This document shows positions 28,354-37,154 of a DNA stretch of 64,000 bases, piece after piece. Position 1 is the stretch's first letter; each line of letters opens with the position of its first letter. The stretch is taken from NCBI GenBank assembly GCA_964615935.1, contig CAZTTG010000014.1:16012-80011 (forward strand). Reading direction: 5' to 3'. Position numbers and translations under genes: made by a program. The notes below the pieces were generated by a model. That model was not told the origin of the DNA. It saw only the letters and a list, made by a program, of their open reading frames with translations, and did not search any database. Origin of the DNA: CAZTTG01 sp964615935. GTDB taxonomy: Bacteria; Planctomycetota; UBA1135; GCA-002686595.

Positions 28354-29001
28354 GTGAGCGAGCCCCTGGTCGTCCTCTCGGGCTTCGGCCCCTTCTTCCA
28401 GGTCGAGCGCAACCCCAGCGGGGAGGTGGCCCTCGCCCTGGCCGCGTCGCCGCCGCCCGGGATGCGCGTCGTGGCGGCACAGCTCCCGGTGACCTTCCGC
28501 CACGCCGGCGACACCCTGGAGGGCCTGATCGCGACCTGCGGCGAGCAGCGGCCCGACGCCGTGCTGGCGCTGGGCGTGCACCCGGGCCCCAGCTTCCGCC
28601 TCGAGCGCCGCGCGCGCTCCCGGCTCGACTCGGTCAAGCCCGACAACGAGGACCGGCAGGTGGATGGCCTGGTGCTGGAGCCCGACCGGGACCTCGAGAC
28701 CACCCTGGACCTGCGGCGGCTGGCCGCGGCCCTCGAGCGGGCGGGGGCGGAGGAGGTGATCATCAGCGAGGACGCGGGGGGCTTCGTGTGCGAGGCGACC
28801 TACCACCGTCTCCTGGCGCTCACCGAGAACCTCGGGGTGCCCGGCCTGTTCCTGCACGTGCCCCCCTCCGCGGTCGTCGATCCCGCTCGACAGGCCGTCG
28901 TCGTCGCCGGCCTCCTGCCCGAGTTCGTGCGTCAGGCCCGCGAGCTGGCGCGGGTCCGGACCGCGCCGGGCGGCGCCGAGCCCGACGCCCCACCTTCCTG
29001 A
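28354..29001 (+). CDS. pcp: Pyroglutamyl-peptidase I (C15 family)
   Basis: This 215-residue cytoplasmic peptidase has a GTG start and removes N-terminal pyroglutamate. The opening V-V-L-S-G-F-G-P-F matches the family's L-x-T-G-F-x-P-F, and E-R-N-P-S-G-E corresponds to the N-P-S/A-W turn. The catalytic triad candidates are Glu in F-R-L-E-R-R (about 87), Cys in SEDAGGFVCEATYH (about 146) and His in G-L-F-L-H-V-P-P (about 169), each in its expected context. The usual A-G-x-Y-x-C-N is A-G-G-F-V-C-E here, a mild deviation. The selenoprotein gene starts 22 bases after its stop, so the two are probably co-transcribed. Confidence 0.85.
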   Translation: MSEPLVVLSGFGPFFQVERNPSGEVALALAASPPPGMRVVAAQLPVTFRHAGDTLEGLIATCGEQRPDAVLALGVHPGPSFRLERRARSRLDSVKPDNEDRQVDGLVLEPDRDLETTLDLRRLAAALERAGAEEVIISEDAGGFVCEATYHRLLALTENLGVPGLFLHVPPSAVVDPARQAVVVAGLLPEFVRQARELARVRTAPGGAEPDAPPS

Positions 29002-29023
29002 AGCACCGAGAGGAGACCGATCC

Positions 29024-29374
29024 ATGCCCAGGCGAATCGACCTGTACTACCGCCGCAAGGGGTGAACCGGCACCGGCCGGGCGGACGCCTTCCTGGAGGC
29101 GAACGCCATCACCGTCCGTGAGACGGTGGACGCGCGCAAGGTGCCCTACGGCAAGGCGGACCTGGAGGCCCTCCTCGAGGGCGCCAGCACGATCGTGTCG
29201 GCGCGCGGGAAGAAGACCGCGGTCTTCGACCTGATGGGCGGCACCGATCCCGCCGACCTGGTGAAGGAGCTCTTGGGACGCACGGGCAACCTGCGGGCCC
29301 CGGCCGCCCGGCTGGGGAAGACCTGGCTGGTGGGCTGGGGGGAGCCGGCCTGGACGGAGATCCTCAGGGTCTGA
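29024..29374 (+). CDS. ArsC-family selenoprotein (in-frame TGA, Sec14)
   Basis: The ATG at 29024 has AGGAG upstream. The frame runs 117 codons with one TGA at 29063-29065 (codon 14) and then stays open to the true stop at 29374. It reads L-Y-Y-R-R-K-G-U-T-G-T-G-R-A-D-A-F-L-E. In ArsC/Spx-family thioredoxin-fold proteins the active-site Cys lies exactly there. Downstream V-R-E-T-V-D-A-R-K and the later N-L-R-A-P-A-A-R-L-G-K-T-W-L-V-G also match that family. The usual second Cys (U-x-x-C) is Thr here. The redox role and any arsenate activity are inferred. A short hairpin lies at 29086-29101, but its loop does not fit the bacterial SECIS rule well. Confidence 0.85.
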
Positions 29375-29381
29375 CGGGCGG

Positions 29382-31883
29382 TCAGGGATACACCTCGACC
29401 ACCAGGTCCTCGAGCCGCGTGCTCGCGTTGCGGGAGTAGATCCCCACGTGCCCCGTCCGGGGCAGTCCCCGGGGAAGCTCGACCTCGATCGGATCCCGCT
29501 CTCCCACGCGGATCGTGAGGCGGCCCTCGGGGAACACGTGGACCGCCAGGTCGGGGCTCTCGTCGGGACCCACGGGCTCGTCGAGGACGAGCTTGCGGAG
29601 CATCCGGTCCCGCACGCCGCCCCCGGCCCCCTGCTGCAGGGTGCGGACCTTGGCGTTGCCCTCGTGATCGAGGTCCACCGCGACCCAGTCGGAGTCGGGG
29701 TGCCCGCTGACCACCATTCCGAAGGAGGAGCCGATCCGCGGCTCGCTCCTGCGGATCAGGCGGGCGCGCACCTCGTACTCGCCCGAGACGGGGACCGCGG
29801 TGCAGATGCGGGCCACGTGCCGCGCGCCCTCCAGCGAGAGGTCGTTCCCCTCCTGCTCGAAGACCTCCCCGGCCGAGGTGAGGATCGTCTTCCAGCTCCC
29901 CGCCGGGCCGCTGACCGGGGAGACCGAGCCCAGGAGCAGACCCAGGGAGCGCACCTGCGAGCGCATCTCCAGGGAGGCCGGGATCAGCCCCTCCTGGTCG
30001 TCCAGGGCCAGCCCCGCCAGGCGCGCGAAGGTGTACTGGCGCAGCGGGAAGGCGTGCTCCTGTTCGGCGTAGTCCGCCAGGAGGCGGGCTCCGCCGCGGG
30101 CCAGGCGGCCGGCCTGCGAGCGGGCGGTCCGCAGCGCCGCGTTCCGGCGGTCGTACCTCTGCAGGCGATCCTCGTAGTCCTCGTACTCCTCGGGGCCGAG
30201 CTCGAGCCGGCCCTCGTCGGCCAGGTCCAGGATGTCCTCCAGCAGGGGCGCCGCGGCCTTCTTCCGGTCCATGCGCTCCAGGATCGCGGCCTGGGTCATC
30301 AGGAGCTGGCCGTCCCGATCCTGCCGGTCGACCCGGGTGCGGACGAAGTCGATGCAGCCCAGGGCCCGCGCCAGGAACTCCTGCTCGCGCTCCTCGTCGG
30401 AGCTCCGGCCGCCGGCCGCCTCGTCGGCGGCCGCGAGGTAGCGGTCCACCGCCTCCAGGCGCAGCTCGCGGATCCGCGGGCCCTGGTTGGAGGGCCAGAC
30501 GGTCTCGAGGATCCAGCTCCGCCAGGCCTCCTCGAACTCCTCGAAGCCCTCGAAGCCCTGGGGCGAGCGCCGGCCCAGGAAGATCTCCTCGAAGAGCTTC
30601 ATGGAGTCGCCGCCGCGGGTGGTGATCCGCTCCATGTACTCCTGGTAGAGGGGGCGGTAGACGTACTCGAGGGACTCGGAGTCCTCGTACTGCTGCAGGA
30701 AGTACACCAGTCCCCAGCCCCAGGCGTAGTACTCGGCCGGATACGAGCCGGCCTGCGACCAGCTCACCACGGCATCCAGTCCGGGTGAGCCGCCCCCCAG
30801 CATGGCGTGCAGGCTCATCAGCCGGCCGGTGGCCGCGTCGGGCCACAGCACGCGGTGGTCGGCCATGGCCGAGGCCCCCTCGAAGAAGGTGGCGGTGCCC
30901 TCGTTGATCCAGGCCGGCGCGAAGCCGCCCCTCGAGCGCATGGTGACGAACTGGTGGCTGGCCTCGTGGAAGAGGGTGCGCAGCATGTCGTCCAGGTCGC
31001 CGGCGGGGCCGGTGCGGGTGTCGTAGCACACGACCTTCCACTCCCCCGGCGACCACCAGCCCCCGGGCGTGGAATCCGAGGCGCCCCAGCCCTTCAGCAT
31101 CTCCTCCTGATTCGGGTGGATGCGGATGGTGGCGCGCCGCGAGGAGACCGCGCCCTCGTCGCCCCCGAAGTAGACCTGCACGTAGTAGCCGAAGATGTCG
31201 TCCATGGTGTCGCCCACCAGGCGGACCACCTCCGGCTCGAGGTTGCACCTCAGGAAATAGTGCCGGCTCTCGTGCACGCACAGCGGCCACTCGCCCGGCC
31301 GGCCGGTCTCGGAGCTGGCCGCGTCCAGGTCGACCTCCTCCCGGGCCGAGCGGATCTTCGCGATCAGCGCCCCGATGCGGCCCCGGTCCTCGGCCGGGGC
31401 GATGGGCTCCACCCGGGTGAGGTACTCGAGGGCGCGTTCGAAGTGCTCGGTCTCGTAGAGCTTCTCGGCCGCGTCGAACATCTTCTCGGCCGCGTTCTCC
31501 AGGAAGCGGCGGCGCCGACTGGCCAGGGGATCGGCCTCCCGGAGCAGGTTGCGCAGCTGCCGGGCGGGCTCCGAGCGCTCGGGATGGAACTCCAGCGCCC
31601 GGTCGAGGTAGTGGGCCGCCTCGTCCAGGCGCTCCAGCTCCAGCAGCGCGCGGCCCAGGAGCTCGCAGGTCTGGGCGTCCGGCAGGCCGCGCCGCAGCCT
31701 GGCCTTGAAGCCGGTGACGGCCGCCTCCCACTCGCCGGCCCGGTAGCTCTCGAGGGCCTGGTCCGCGCCGAGCGCGCCGCGGGAGGCCACGGGTGCGGCG
31801 CGGGGGCCGCGCTCGGGCGCGACCCCCGGATTCCAGCCGACCCCCGCCAGGCAGAGGACGGCGAGCATCGCCGCCGCCGTCAT
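29382..31883 (-). CDS. Secreted TPR/DUF1570-like putative metallopeptidase
   Basis: This 833-residue protein has an N-terminal signal (MTAAAMLAVLCLAG). Tetratricopeptide-like repeats follow (about residues 40-170), with A-L-L-E-L-E-R-L-D-E-A-A-H-Y-L-D-R-A-L as a clear unit. At about 300-330 it carries LFHEASHQFV, an HExxH zinc motif, followed by APAWINEGTATFFEG with the third acidic ligand, as in gluzincin-type DUF1570 peptidases. The C-terminal about 200 residues look like a beta-sandwich concanavalin-like domain (SSFGMVVSGHPDSDWVAVDL). Its start is four bases after the stop of the upstream acidic protein, so they form an operon. The substrate is unknown. Confidence 0.78.
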   Translation of the reverse strand: MTAAAMLAVLCLAGVGWNPGVAPERGPRAAPVASRGALGADQALESYRAGEWEAAVTGFKARLRRGLPDAQTCELLGRALLELERLDEAAHYLDRALEFHPERSEPARQLRNLLREADPLASRRRRFLENAAEKMFDAAEKLYETEHFERALEYLTRVEPIAPAEDRGRIGALIAKIRSAREEVDLDAASSETGRPGEWPLCVHESRHYFLRCNLEPEVVRLVGDTMDDIFGYYVQVYFGGDEGAVSSRRATIRIHPNQEEMLKGWGASDSTPGGWWSPGEWKVVCYDTRTGPAGDLDDMLRTLFHEASHQFVTMRSRGGFAPAWINEGTATFFEGASAMADHRVLWPDAATGRLMSLHAMLGGGSPGLDAVVSWSQAGSYPAEYYAWGWGLVYFLQQYEDSESLEYVYRPLYQEYMERITTRGGDSMKLFEEIFLGRRSPQGFEGFEEFEEAWRSWILETVWPSNQGPRIRELRLEAVDRYLAAADEAAGGRSSDEEREQEFLARALGCIDFVRTRVDRQDRDGQLLMTQAAILERMDRKKAAAPLLEDILDLADEGRLELGPEEYEDYEDRLQRYDRRNAALRTARSQAGRLARGGARLLADYAEQEHAFPLRQYTFARLAGLALDDQEGLIPASLEMRSQVRSLGLLLGSVSPVSGPAGSWKTILTSAGEVFEQEGNDLSLEGARHVARICTAVPVSGEYEVRARLIRRSEPRIGSSFGMVVSGHPDSDWVAVDLDHEGNAKVRTLQQGAGGGVRDRMLRKLVLDEPVGPDESPDLAVHVFPEGRLTIRVGERDPIEVELPRGLPRTGHVGIYSRNASTRLEDLVVEVYP

Positions 31884-31887
31884 CGGC

Positions 31888-32979
31888 TCATTCGACCTCG
31901 GCGGTGACGTTCACGGTGTAGTCGCCGCTCATCTCGAAGCTCTGCTCGATCTCCATGGCCATCTCCCCGACGTCGATGTTCATCCCCATGTCCATGACGA
32001 TCCCCGAGGTGCCCCTCATCTCGAAGGAGTGGAGCACGCCCGCCGCGTGGCTCCAGTGCAGGATCCCCTTGGCCTCGAGGGCGAACTCCATGTCCACGAA
32101 GTCGACCCCGATGTCCATCGGCGGCGTGCCCTCGGGGGGCTCGAAGCCCTCCATCTGCTCGCGGACGTCGTCGGTGAGGTCCTGGCTGCTCTCGACCTCG
32201 ATCTCGATCTCGATCACCGCCACCCGGGCGCCGTCGACCTCCTGGAAGCCCGTGAACTCGGCGGTCGCGGTACCGGTCAGGTCACCCACCAGCTCGTTGA
32301 CGTTGCCCATGTTCGACATGCCGCCCATGCCGCTCATGCCGCCCATCTCGGGGAGGTCTTCCTCGTTGGGCAGGATCTTGAGGTCGCCGCCCGGGGCCAG
32401 GATGTGCGCCAGCTCGCCCAGGTCGATCTCCCAGCTGTCTCCCTCGGAGACCTCACCGTCGGGCAGCAGGGCGCGCAGGTCCATGTCCTCGCTGAGGCCC
32501 TCGAGCAGCTCCTCGTCGGCCCCCTCTTCCTCGAAGGAGGGGACCAGCTCGCCTTCCTCCTCGTCCCAGGCGAACAGCACGGTCTGGCCTTCGAGCTCGC
32601 TCTGGCCGCCGATGGCGCTGTCCATGTCGCCACCCATCATGCCCATCTCCATCGCGAACTCGACGTTGGAGCTGAGGGTGTCGTAGGTGCGCGTCAGCTT
32701 GTCGGGCCGGCCCGATCCCATGGCCCCGTACTGGTCGGTGACGATCACCTTCTGGGTGGTGTCGATCGTCATGCTGAACTCGCTCATGTCGATGGGGGGG
32801 GACTCCCCGTTCATGAGCATGTTCATCTCCTCGAGCTCCAGCTGGACCACGGTGGTGAAGGTCTTCACGACCGTCTGCCCCGCGTCGGGGTGGAAGCTGA
32901 CCTTCTCGGCGGGCAGGGCCCAGGCCAAAAGGATCAGGGCGAGGGGGGCTCCGAGGAGGAGGGCTTTCCTGTGTCTCAT
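31888..32979 (-). CDS. Acidic, Met-rich secreted protein of unknown function
   Basis: This 363-residue protein has a signal peptide (L-L-L-G-A-P-L-A-L-I-L-L-A-W-A). The mature part is strongly acidic (for example E-D-L-P-E-M-G-G and many D/E runs). A Gly-Met segment, MGGMSGMGGMSNMGN, occupies about residues 209-223. Short beta-type stretches (T-T-Q-K-V-I-V-T-D-Q, V-I-E-I-E-I-E-V-E, F-E-M-R-G-T-S-G-I-V-M) suggest a beta-rich fold. The Met-rich loop could bind a metal such as copper, but that is only a guess. It precedes the DUF1570-like protein by four bases, which suggests joint function outside the cytoplasm. No family was recognised. Confidence 0.7.
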   Translation of the reverse strand: MRHRKALLLGAPLALILLAWALPAEKVSFHPDAGQTVVKTFTTVVQLELEEMNMLMNGESPPIDMSEFSMTIDTTQKVIVTDQYGAMGSGRPDKLTRTYDTLSSNVEFAMEMGMMGGDMDSAIGGQSELEGQTVLFAWDEEEGELVPSFEEEGADEELLEGLSEDMDLRALLPDGEVSEGDSWEIDLGELAHILAPGGDLKILPNEEDLPEMGGMSGMGGMSNMGNVNELVGDLTGTATAEFTGFQEVDGARVAVIEIEIEVESSQDLTDDVREQMEGFEPPEGTPPMDIGVDFVDMEFALEAKGILHWSHAAGVLHSFEMRGTSGIVMDMGMNIDVGEMAMEIEQSFEMSGDYTVNVTAEVE

Positions 32980-33453
32980 GTCGGCTCCAGCAGGGCGATC
33001 CTCGCCGGGATCGCCGGGTACTCAGTGGACCTCGGAGGCCCGGGGCAGGGGGCCGGAGGGGCGCTGGCGGGGCGCCCTCGACTCCGAATTGGGCATTTAC
33101 CTCCCGGGGCGGCGGCCCATTCACGGCATCGGCCGGAAGTTGCGAAGGGCCCTGCGCCGGTCCCGGGCGGGGGTCCAGGGTGTACCCGGGCGCCCGGAGG
33201 ATGGCAAGCGGCCAGCGCGGCCGGTCCCGTCTCCGGAACGCAATCCGAACGGGCGAGGGGGGGGCGTGTGACCGGGGCGGTGGGGGACGACTAGCGGGAG
33301 AGGCGGGCCGGCGGCGGGCGGTTCCGTTCAGCCCACAGGGAGCTCCGCCGCCGGTTCCGCCCTTCACGGGGCCGCGGACCCCCCGCCCAACGACGGGGGC
33401 GGCGCCCGCCGGGGCGCCGCCCTCCTCATCGAATCACGGGGGTGCCGCTGCGA
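32980..33453. other. Intergenic region, 474 bases
   Basis: This GC-rich gap lies between two minus-strand genes. It contains a perfect 10-bp hairpin near its upper end and, nearer the gene starting at 32979, a moderate stretch (ccgaattgggcatttacc near 33090) that could be promoter DNA. No gene with credible coding character, tRNA or known RNA was seen. Confidence 0.5.
33397..33422 (-). terminator. Hairpin after the metallopeptidase gene
   Basis: GGGCGGCGCC pairs perfectly with GGCGCCGCCC around a six-base loop, 31 bases beyond the stop of the gene ending at 33454. There is no T tract, so it may act only as a processing or Rho-assisted end. Confidence 0.35.
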
Positions 33454-36429
33454 TCAGTCGCAGAAGCGGACCCACAGGCCGTCGCTCAGCAGGACCCCGA
33501 AGGAGCCCGCCGAGTCGCGACCCCAGACCTGGTAGTTGCGCTCGGTGCCGACCATGCCCGAGGTGACCGCGATCGGCCAGGAGGCGAAGGAGAAGGGATC
33601 CACCACCTGCAGCGTTCCCCGGTGGACCGGCGGCTGGATGCACAGGAGGCCGCCGTAGAAGGGGATGCTGGCCTGGGTGTCGCCCCAGAAGTAGATGGCG
33701 ATCTTGCCTGCGATCCCGCCGTGGAGCTCGAGCTCGAAGTCGCCCGCGCTGACGCTGGGCGTGCCGATCGAGCCGATGGCGGGCATCACGCCCTGGGAGT
33801 TGAGCTTGCCGGCGCAGTAGTTGGTCGTGGCGCAGCTACCGCCCACGGGCTCGATGCTCAGGATCTTGACGTCGTCGATGTTCCAGCCGCCGAAGACCAC
33901 GCCCCCGTCGGAGAGGAGGCGGAACTCGAGCTGGACGCTGGGGTTGCCGTCGAACTGGGAGACGTCGATCTCCATCTCCTGCCAGGAGGAGTCGATCAGA
34001 TCGCCGCTGGTGGGGTTGGTCCACACCACCTGGCCGTTCATGACCACCCGCGCCTGGTCGTAGACGGCGGACTCGACGGTCAGCCAGCGGGCGAAGGTCA
34101 GGGTCGAGCCCTGAGCCGTGCTCAGGTCGATGTTGGGAGAACGCAGCCAGTTGCTGACGTTGTTCTGGTAGGCCCCGTTCCAGCCCGACGGGCCGAGGTC
34201 GTTGCCCCAGATGTTGGTGCCCTCGAAGGCGTTGGCGGGGTCGCCGGACTGGCCGTAGGAGCCCGAGGTCCCGACCTCGGAGCTGCGCTGCCAGTCGTCC
34301 TGGGTCGCGTTCATGCCGTGGGTCCAGCCCGAGGCGGCCTCGAAGCCGTCCTGGTAGTAGACCGTCACGACGCCCACGATGTACGAGATGGTCGTCGTGG
34401 GGGCGCCCATCGGGAAGGTGTTGAACTGTCCCTGGTTGTCCTCCGCCCGCAGGTAGTACTCGACCTTGGTGGGCGACTGGAAGGCGGGGACGTTGGCGGT
34501 GTAGGTGGTGCCGCTCACCAGAGTCATGGGGGTGCTGGAGAAGGCCCCGCCGCCGGCCCGGTAGTAGAGCTCGGGGTTGGCCACCGGCGGGTTGAAGGTG
34601 GCGGCGATGTCGGCGTTGACCGGCCGCGGGTTGGTCTCGTCCTGGGTGTCGCCCAGGATGGTGACGTTGTTGAAGCTCACGAACTGCAGGGCGATCCCGG
34701 GGAAGCCCTGGTCGGTGAAGCCGCCGTCGATGTCGGCGAAGTTGGGCGTGCCGTTGTAGATGTTGCCGTCGTCGTCATCGAGGGTCAGCCAGTGCTCCTC
34801 CACGATGGTCTTGATCTGGCCGTCGTTGTAGACGTTCATCCAGGCGCTGAAGATCCCGTCCGCGGTGGCCGAGCCGGCGCTCGCGCCCAGGGTGGTCTTG
34901 AGCCGCGCGCGCACCTTCCACAGGGCGCCCATCAGGACCTCGCCGTCGGCGTGCACCCCGCCGTAGCAGCCGGGGTTGGAGTCGCCGCAGAACTGGCGGG
35001 TGTTCAGGCCGGTCCGGACCATGGTGCCCGGGCCCATGAAGCCCTCGCCCACGATCGGCTGGTCGGTGATGTACATCGCGAAGGTGTCCGCGTTGCCCTC
35101 GCCGAAGCCGTCCGAGCCGTTGCCGCTGCCGTAGCGGTCGTTGGCCCAGTGGCCCATCTCGTGCACCACCACCGTCGAGTAGGCGGTGTTCACGCAGCCG
35201 CCGCCGGCCTGGTAGAAGTTGACCGAGGAGCCGTTGTAGTAGGCGTTGCAGGTCGAGCTGATGTTGCAGTTGGACGTGGCCGTGAAGTCCATCGTGGCGT
35301 CGCTGGGATCGAGGAACCGGATCCAGTTGCGTAGGCCCGAGACCCACTTGGCGCTGTTGGCCTGGGCGGTGACCAGGGCCTGGCTGCTGGGGTTCATCAG
35401 CAGCACGTTGCCGGAGGCCTGGGTCAGGGTGGCGGGGAGCGAGTAGTCCGTCCCCGCCTGGTTGTTGGCGTTGTGCCAGGGGCCCTCGTACTTGACGGTC
35501 ACCGTGACCGGCGCGGTGGCGCCGACGATGGTGAAGTCGCCGTTGGCGTCGGTGACGGCGTTGCCCTGACTGCTGGTGACCCGCACGTCGAACATGGGCT
35601 CGCTCACCTCGGGGTTGGTCGCCGTATCGGGCGCAGTGCCCGGCGTGAGCATCGAGCTGACCGTGCCGGAGACGTCGAAGTGGTGGATGCTGGTCCGCCG
35701 GTCCAGGACGCGGCCGGTGCCGGCGTCGAGGTAGTAGGTCCAGCCCACCGGGTCGTAGCCCGGATCGAGGTTCTGGGCGTCACAGCGCCAGACCAGGTGG
35801 GGCTGGCGGAGCTTGCCCTCGGCGATCTGGGCGATGACCAGCTGGGGATCCTGCACCGTGGTGGCGGGGATCCCGGCATCCCGCTGGAAGCTCTCGAGCG
35901 CCAGGAAGAGGGCGTCGCCCTGGGGGATCGAGACCCCCGTGTCGAAGCCCGCCAGGCCCGGCTGTCCGGTGGAGTCCACCGCCAGCAGGTTGCCCTGGAG
36001 GTCGAAGAGGACGTTGAACCAGCCGTGCTCGACCGGGATTCCGTCGACCTCCTGCCGGAACTTCACCGCCATCTTGTCGGTGGTTCCGACCTGACCCAGG
36101 GGAACGAACAGGACCCTGTCCTCGACCAGGGTCGAGAGGTCGATCCCGTGCATCGCGTGGGTCTCGCGCGCGAAGTGGCGCGCGGCGCTGAACCAGTCGG
36201 CCTCGGTGACGGGCTGCGCCAGGGCCTGGGCGCCGCTGCCGTGCAGGAGCTGCGCCTGCCCGATCTCCTTGTCGTAGCGCAGGGTCCAGGTCTCGCCGCG
36301 CTCAGCGCGCCAGGTCTCGAAGGCGCCCTGCACCTCGAGGTACCCGGACGCCTCGCCCGCGGGCTCCTGCGCCTGAGCCGCGGTCAGGAGGACCAGCGCG
36401 GCCAGTGCTGTGGGGGATATGTGTCTCAT
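33454..36429 (-). CDS. Secreted fungalysin-like (M36-type) metallopeptidase with planctomycete C-terminal module
   Basis: This 991-residue protein has a signal peptide (cleavage near A-Q-A-Q). A thermolysin/fungalysin-type propeptide follows (about residues 100-200: V-K-F-R-Q-E-V-D-G-I-P-V-E-H-G-W-F-N-V). A short carboxypeptidase-regulatory-like insert (about 275-320) precedes the catalytic core. The zinc motif H423-E-M-G-H427 sits in VVVHEMGHWANDRYG, and Glu444 in G-F-G-E-G-N-A-D is the probable third ligand. Downstream come a beta-rich region and a jelly-roll/MAM-like domain (about 745-890). The C-terminal module reads Y-C-A-G-K-L-N-S-Q-G, then M-P-A-I-G-S-I-G-T-P-S. The same module ends the FG-GAP protein at 13474, pointing to a shared sorting or surface role. 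The start has AAGGA upstream. Confidence 0.85.
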   Translation of the reverse strand: MRHISPTALAALVLLTAAQAQEPAGEASGYLEVQGAFETWRAERGETWTLRYDKEIGQAQLLHGSGAQALAQPVTEADWFSAARHFARETHAMHGIDLSTLVEDRVLFVPLGQVGTTDKMAVKFRQEVDGIPVEHGWFNVLFDLQGNLLAVDSTGQPGLAGFDTGVSIPQGDALFLALESFQRDAGIPATTVQDPQLVIAQIAEGKLRQPHLVWRCDAQNLDPGYDPVGWTYYLDAGTGRVLDRRTSIHHFDVSGTVSSMLTPGTAPDTATNPEVSEPMFDVRVTSSQGNAVTDANGDFTIVGATAPVTVTVKYEGPWHNANNQAGTDYSLPATLTQASGNVLLMNPSSQALVTAQANSAKWVSGLRNWIRFLDPSDATMDFTATSNCNISSTCNAYYNGSSVNFYQAGGGCVNTAYSTVVVHEMGHWANDRYGSGNGSDGFGEGNADTFAMYITDQPIVGEGFMGPGTMVRTGLNTRQFCGDSNPGCYGGVHADGEVLMGALWKVRARLKTTLGASAGSATADGIFSAWMNVYNDGQIKTIVEEHWLTLDDDDGNIYNGTPNFADIDGGFTDQGFPGIALQFVSFNNVTILGDTQDETNPRPVNADIAATFNPPVANPELYYRAGGGAFSSTPMTLVSGTTYTANVPAFQSPTKVEYYLRAEDNQGQFNTFPMGAPTTTISYIVGVVTVYYQDGFEAASGWTHGMNATQDDWQRSSEVGTSGSYGQSGDPANAFEGTNIWGNDLGPSGWNGAYQNNVSNWLRSPNIDLSTAQGSTLTFARWLTVESAVYDQARVVMNGQVVWTNPTSGDLIDSSWQEMEIDVSQFDGNPSVQLEFRLLSDGGVVFGGWNIDDVKILSIEPVGGSCATTNYCAGKLNSQGVMPAIGSIGTPSVSAGDFELELHGGIAGKIAIYFWGDTQASIPFYGGLLCIQPPVHRGTLQVVDPFSFASWPIAVTSGMVGTERNYQVWGRDSAGSFGVLLSDGLWVRFCD

Positions 36430-36801
36430 GGGATCCTTGCGTTCGGCCGCTGGGGGCGGCCCTGTGGTGGTGATCGAGGTCCTCGACCGGATGACTCTTC
36501 TCGGTGTCCCGGAGGCGACGGCGACGGGGCGGAGGCCGGTGCGGAGCCGGCCGCCGCTCGCAGATGCCCCGCATTGGGACGCATGAGGTATCCGAGGTGG
36601 TTCCCAAATCATACCGCACCCCGCTGTACGGCCTGGGTAAGGCCTGCCAGCGCCCCGTCCGGGGCCCCCCGAAGCCCCGCGCCGGGCTCGCTCCTCCCGG
36701 TCGGCCGCCGCCCCGGATTGCGCTCGATCGGCCGGCGGGTGATGATGCCGCCCCGGGCGGGCCCCTCCCTCGGCCCGCCGTCTCAATACGGAGCGAGCGC
36801 G
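36430..36801. other. Divergent intergenic region, 372 bases
   Basis: This lies between the minus-strand metallopeptidase and the plus-strand selenoprotein, so it must hold promoters for both. An AT-richer patch near 36600-36620 (ggttcccaaatcataccgca) gives TATGAT on the minus strand, a possible -10 box for the peptidase gene. Nothing else was recognised. Confidence 0.4.
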
Positions 36802-37020
36802 ATGAGGATCACGATCGAGTACTGCACCCAGTGAGACTACGAGCCCAAGGCGGCCGGTCTGGCCGCCGAGCTCCAGGCGCGCTACCCCGAGGCGGAGGTC
36901 ACCTTGATCCCGGGCTCCGGCGGCATCTTCGACGTCGTCGTCGACGGCCGACTGGTCTTCTCGAAGGGGAAGACGGGTCGTTTCCCGGAAGAGCGCGAGG
37001 TGCTGGGGCTCATCGGCTGA
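36802..37020 (+). CDS. SelW/Rdx-family selenoprotein (CxxU)
   Basis: The ATG at 36802 opens a 73-codon frame with one TGA at 36832-36834 (codon 11) and its real stop at 37018-37020. It reads M-R-I-T-I-E-Y-C-T-Q-U-D-Y-E-P-K-A, the classical Y-C-x-x-U redox motif of the SelT/SelW/SelH family. The later G-S-G-G-I-F-D-V-V-V-D-G-R-L-V-F-S-K segment with its G-R-F-P end is also diagnostic of that family. The size (72 residues) is normal. Proteins of this family have a thioredoxin-like fold and act in thiol redox chemistry in the cytoplasm. A perfect hairpin follows the TGA at the correct distance (separate entry), so decoding as selenocysteine is very likely. Confidence 0.93.
36849..36867 (+). promoter_or_regulatory. 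Bacterial SECIS element of the SelW-like gene
   Basis: GGCGGCC (36849-36855) pairs perfectly with GGCCGCC (36861-36867) around the loop GGTCT. The loop begins 21 bases after the in-frame TGA and has G in its first two positions, as bacterial SECIS elements recognised by SelB require. Confidence 0.85.
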
Positions 37021-37126
37021 GCCTCCGCGGGGAGCCGAGACCGGCTCGCTGGGCCTGCTCGCTGGGAACAGGCGGACCCCGAGTCGCGGACTCGGGGCTT
37101 CGCTCGCGCTGGGGGGGCGGCAGGGG

Positions 37127-37146
37127 GGGACGGGAATTCCCGTCCC
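37127..37146. repeat. Perfect 20-base palindrome
   Basis: GGGACGGGAA is followed by its exact reverse complement TTCCCGTCCC. It lies 107 bases after the SelW-like stop. It could be a terminator stem or an operator; no T tract follows. Confidence 0.6.
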
Positions 37147-37154
37147 GGCGAATC

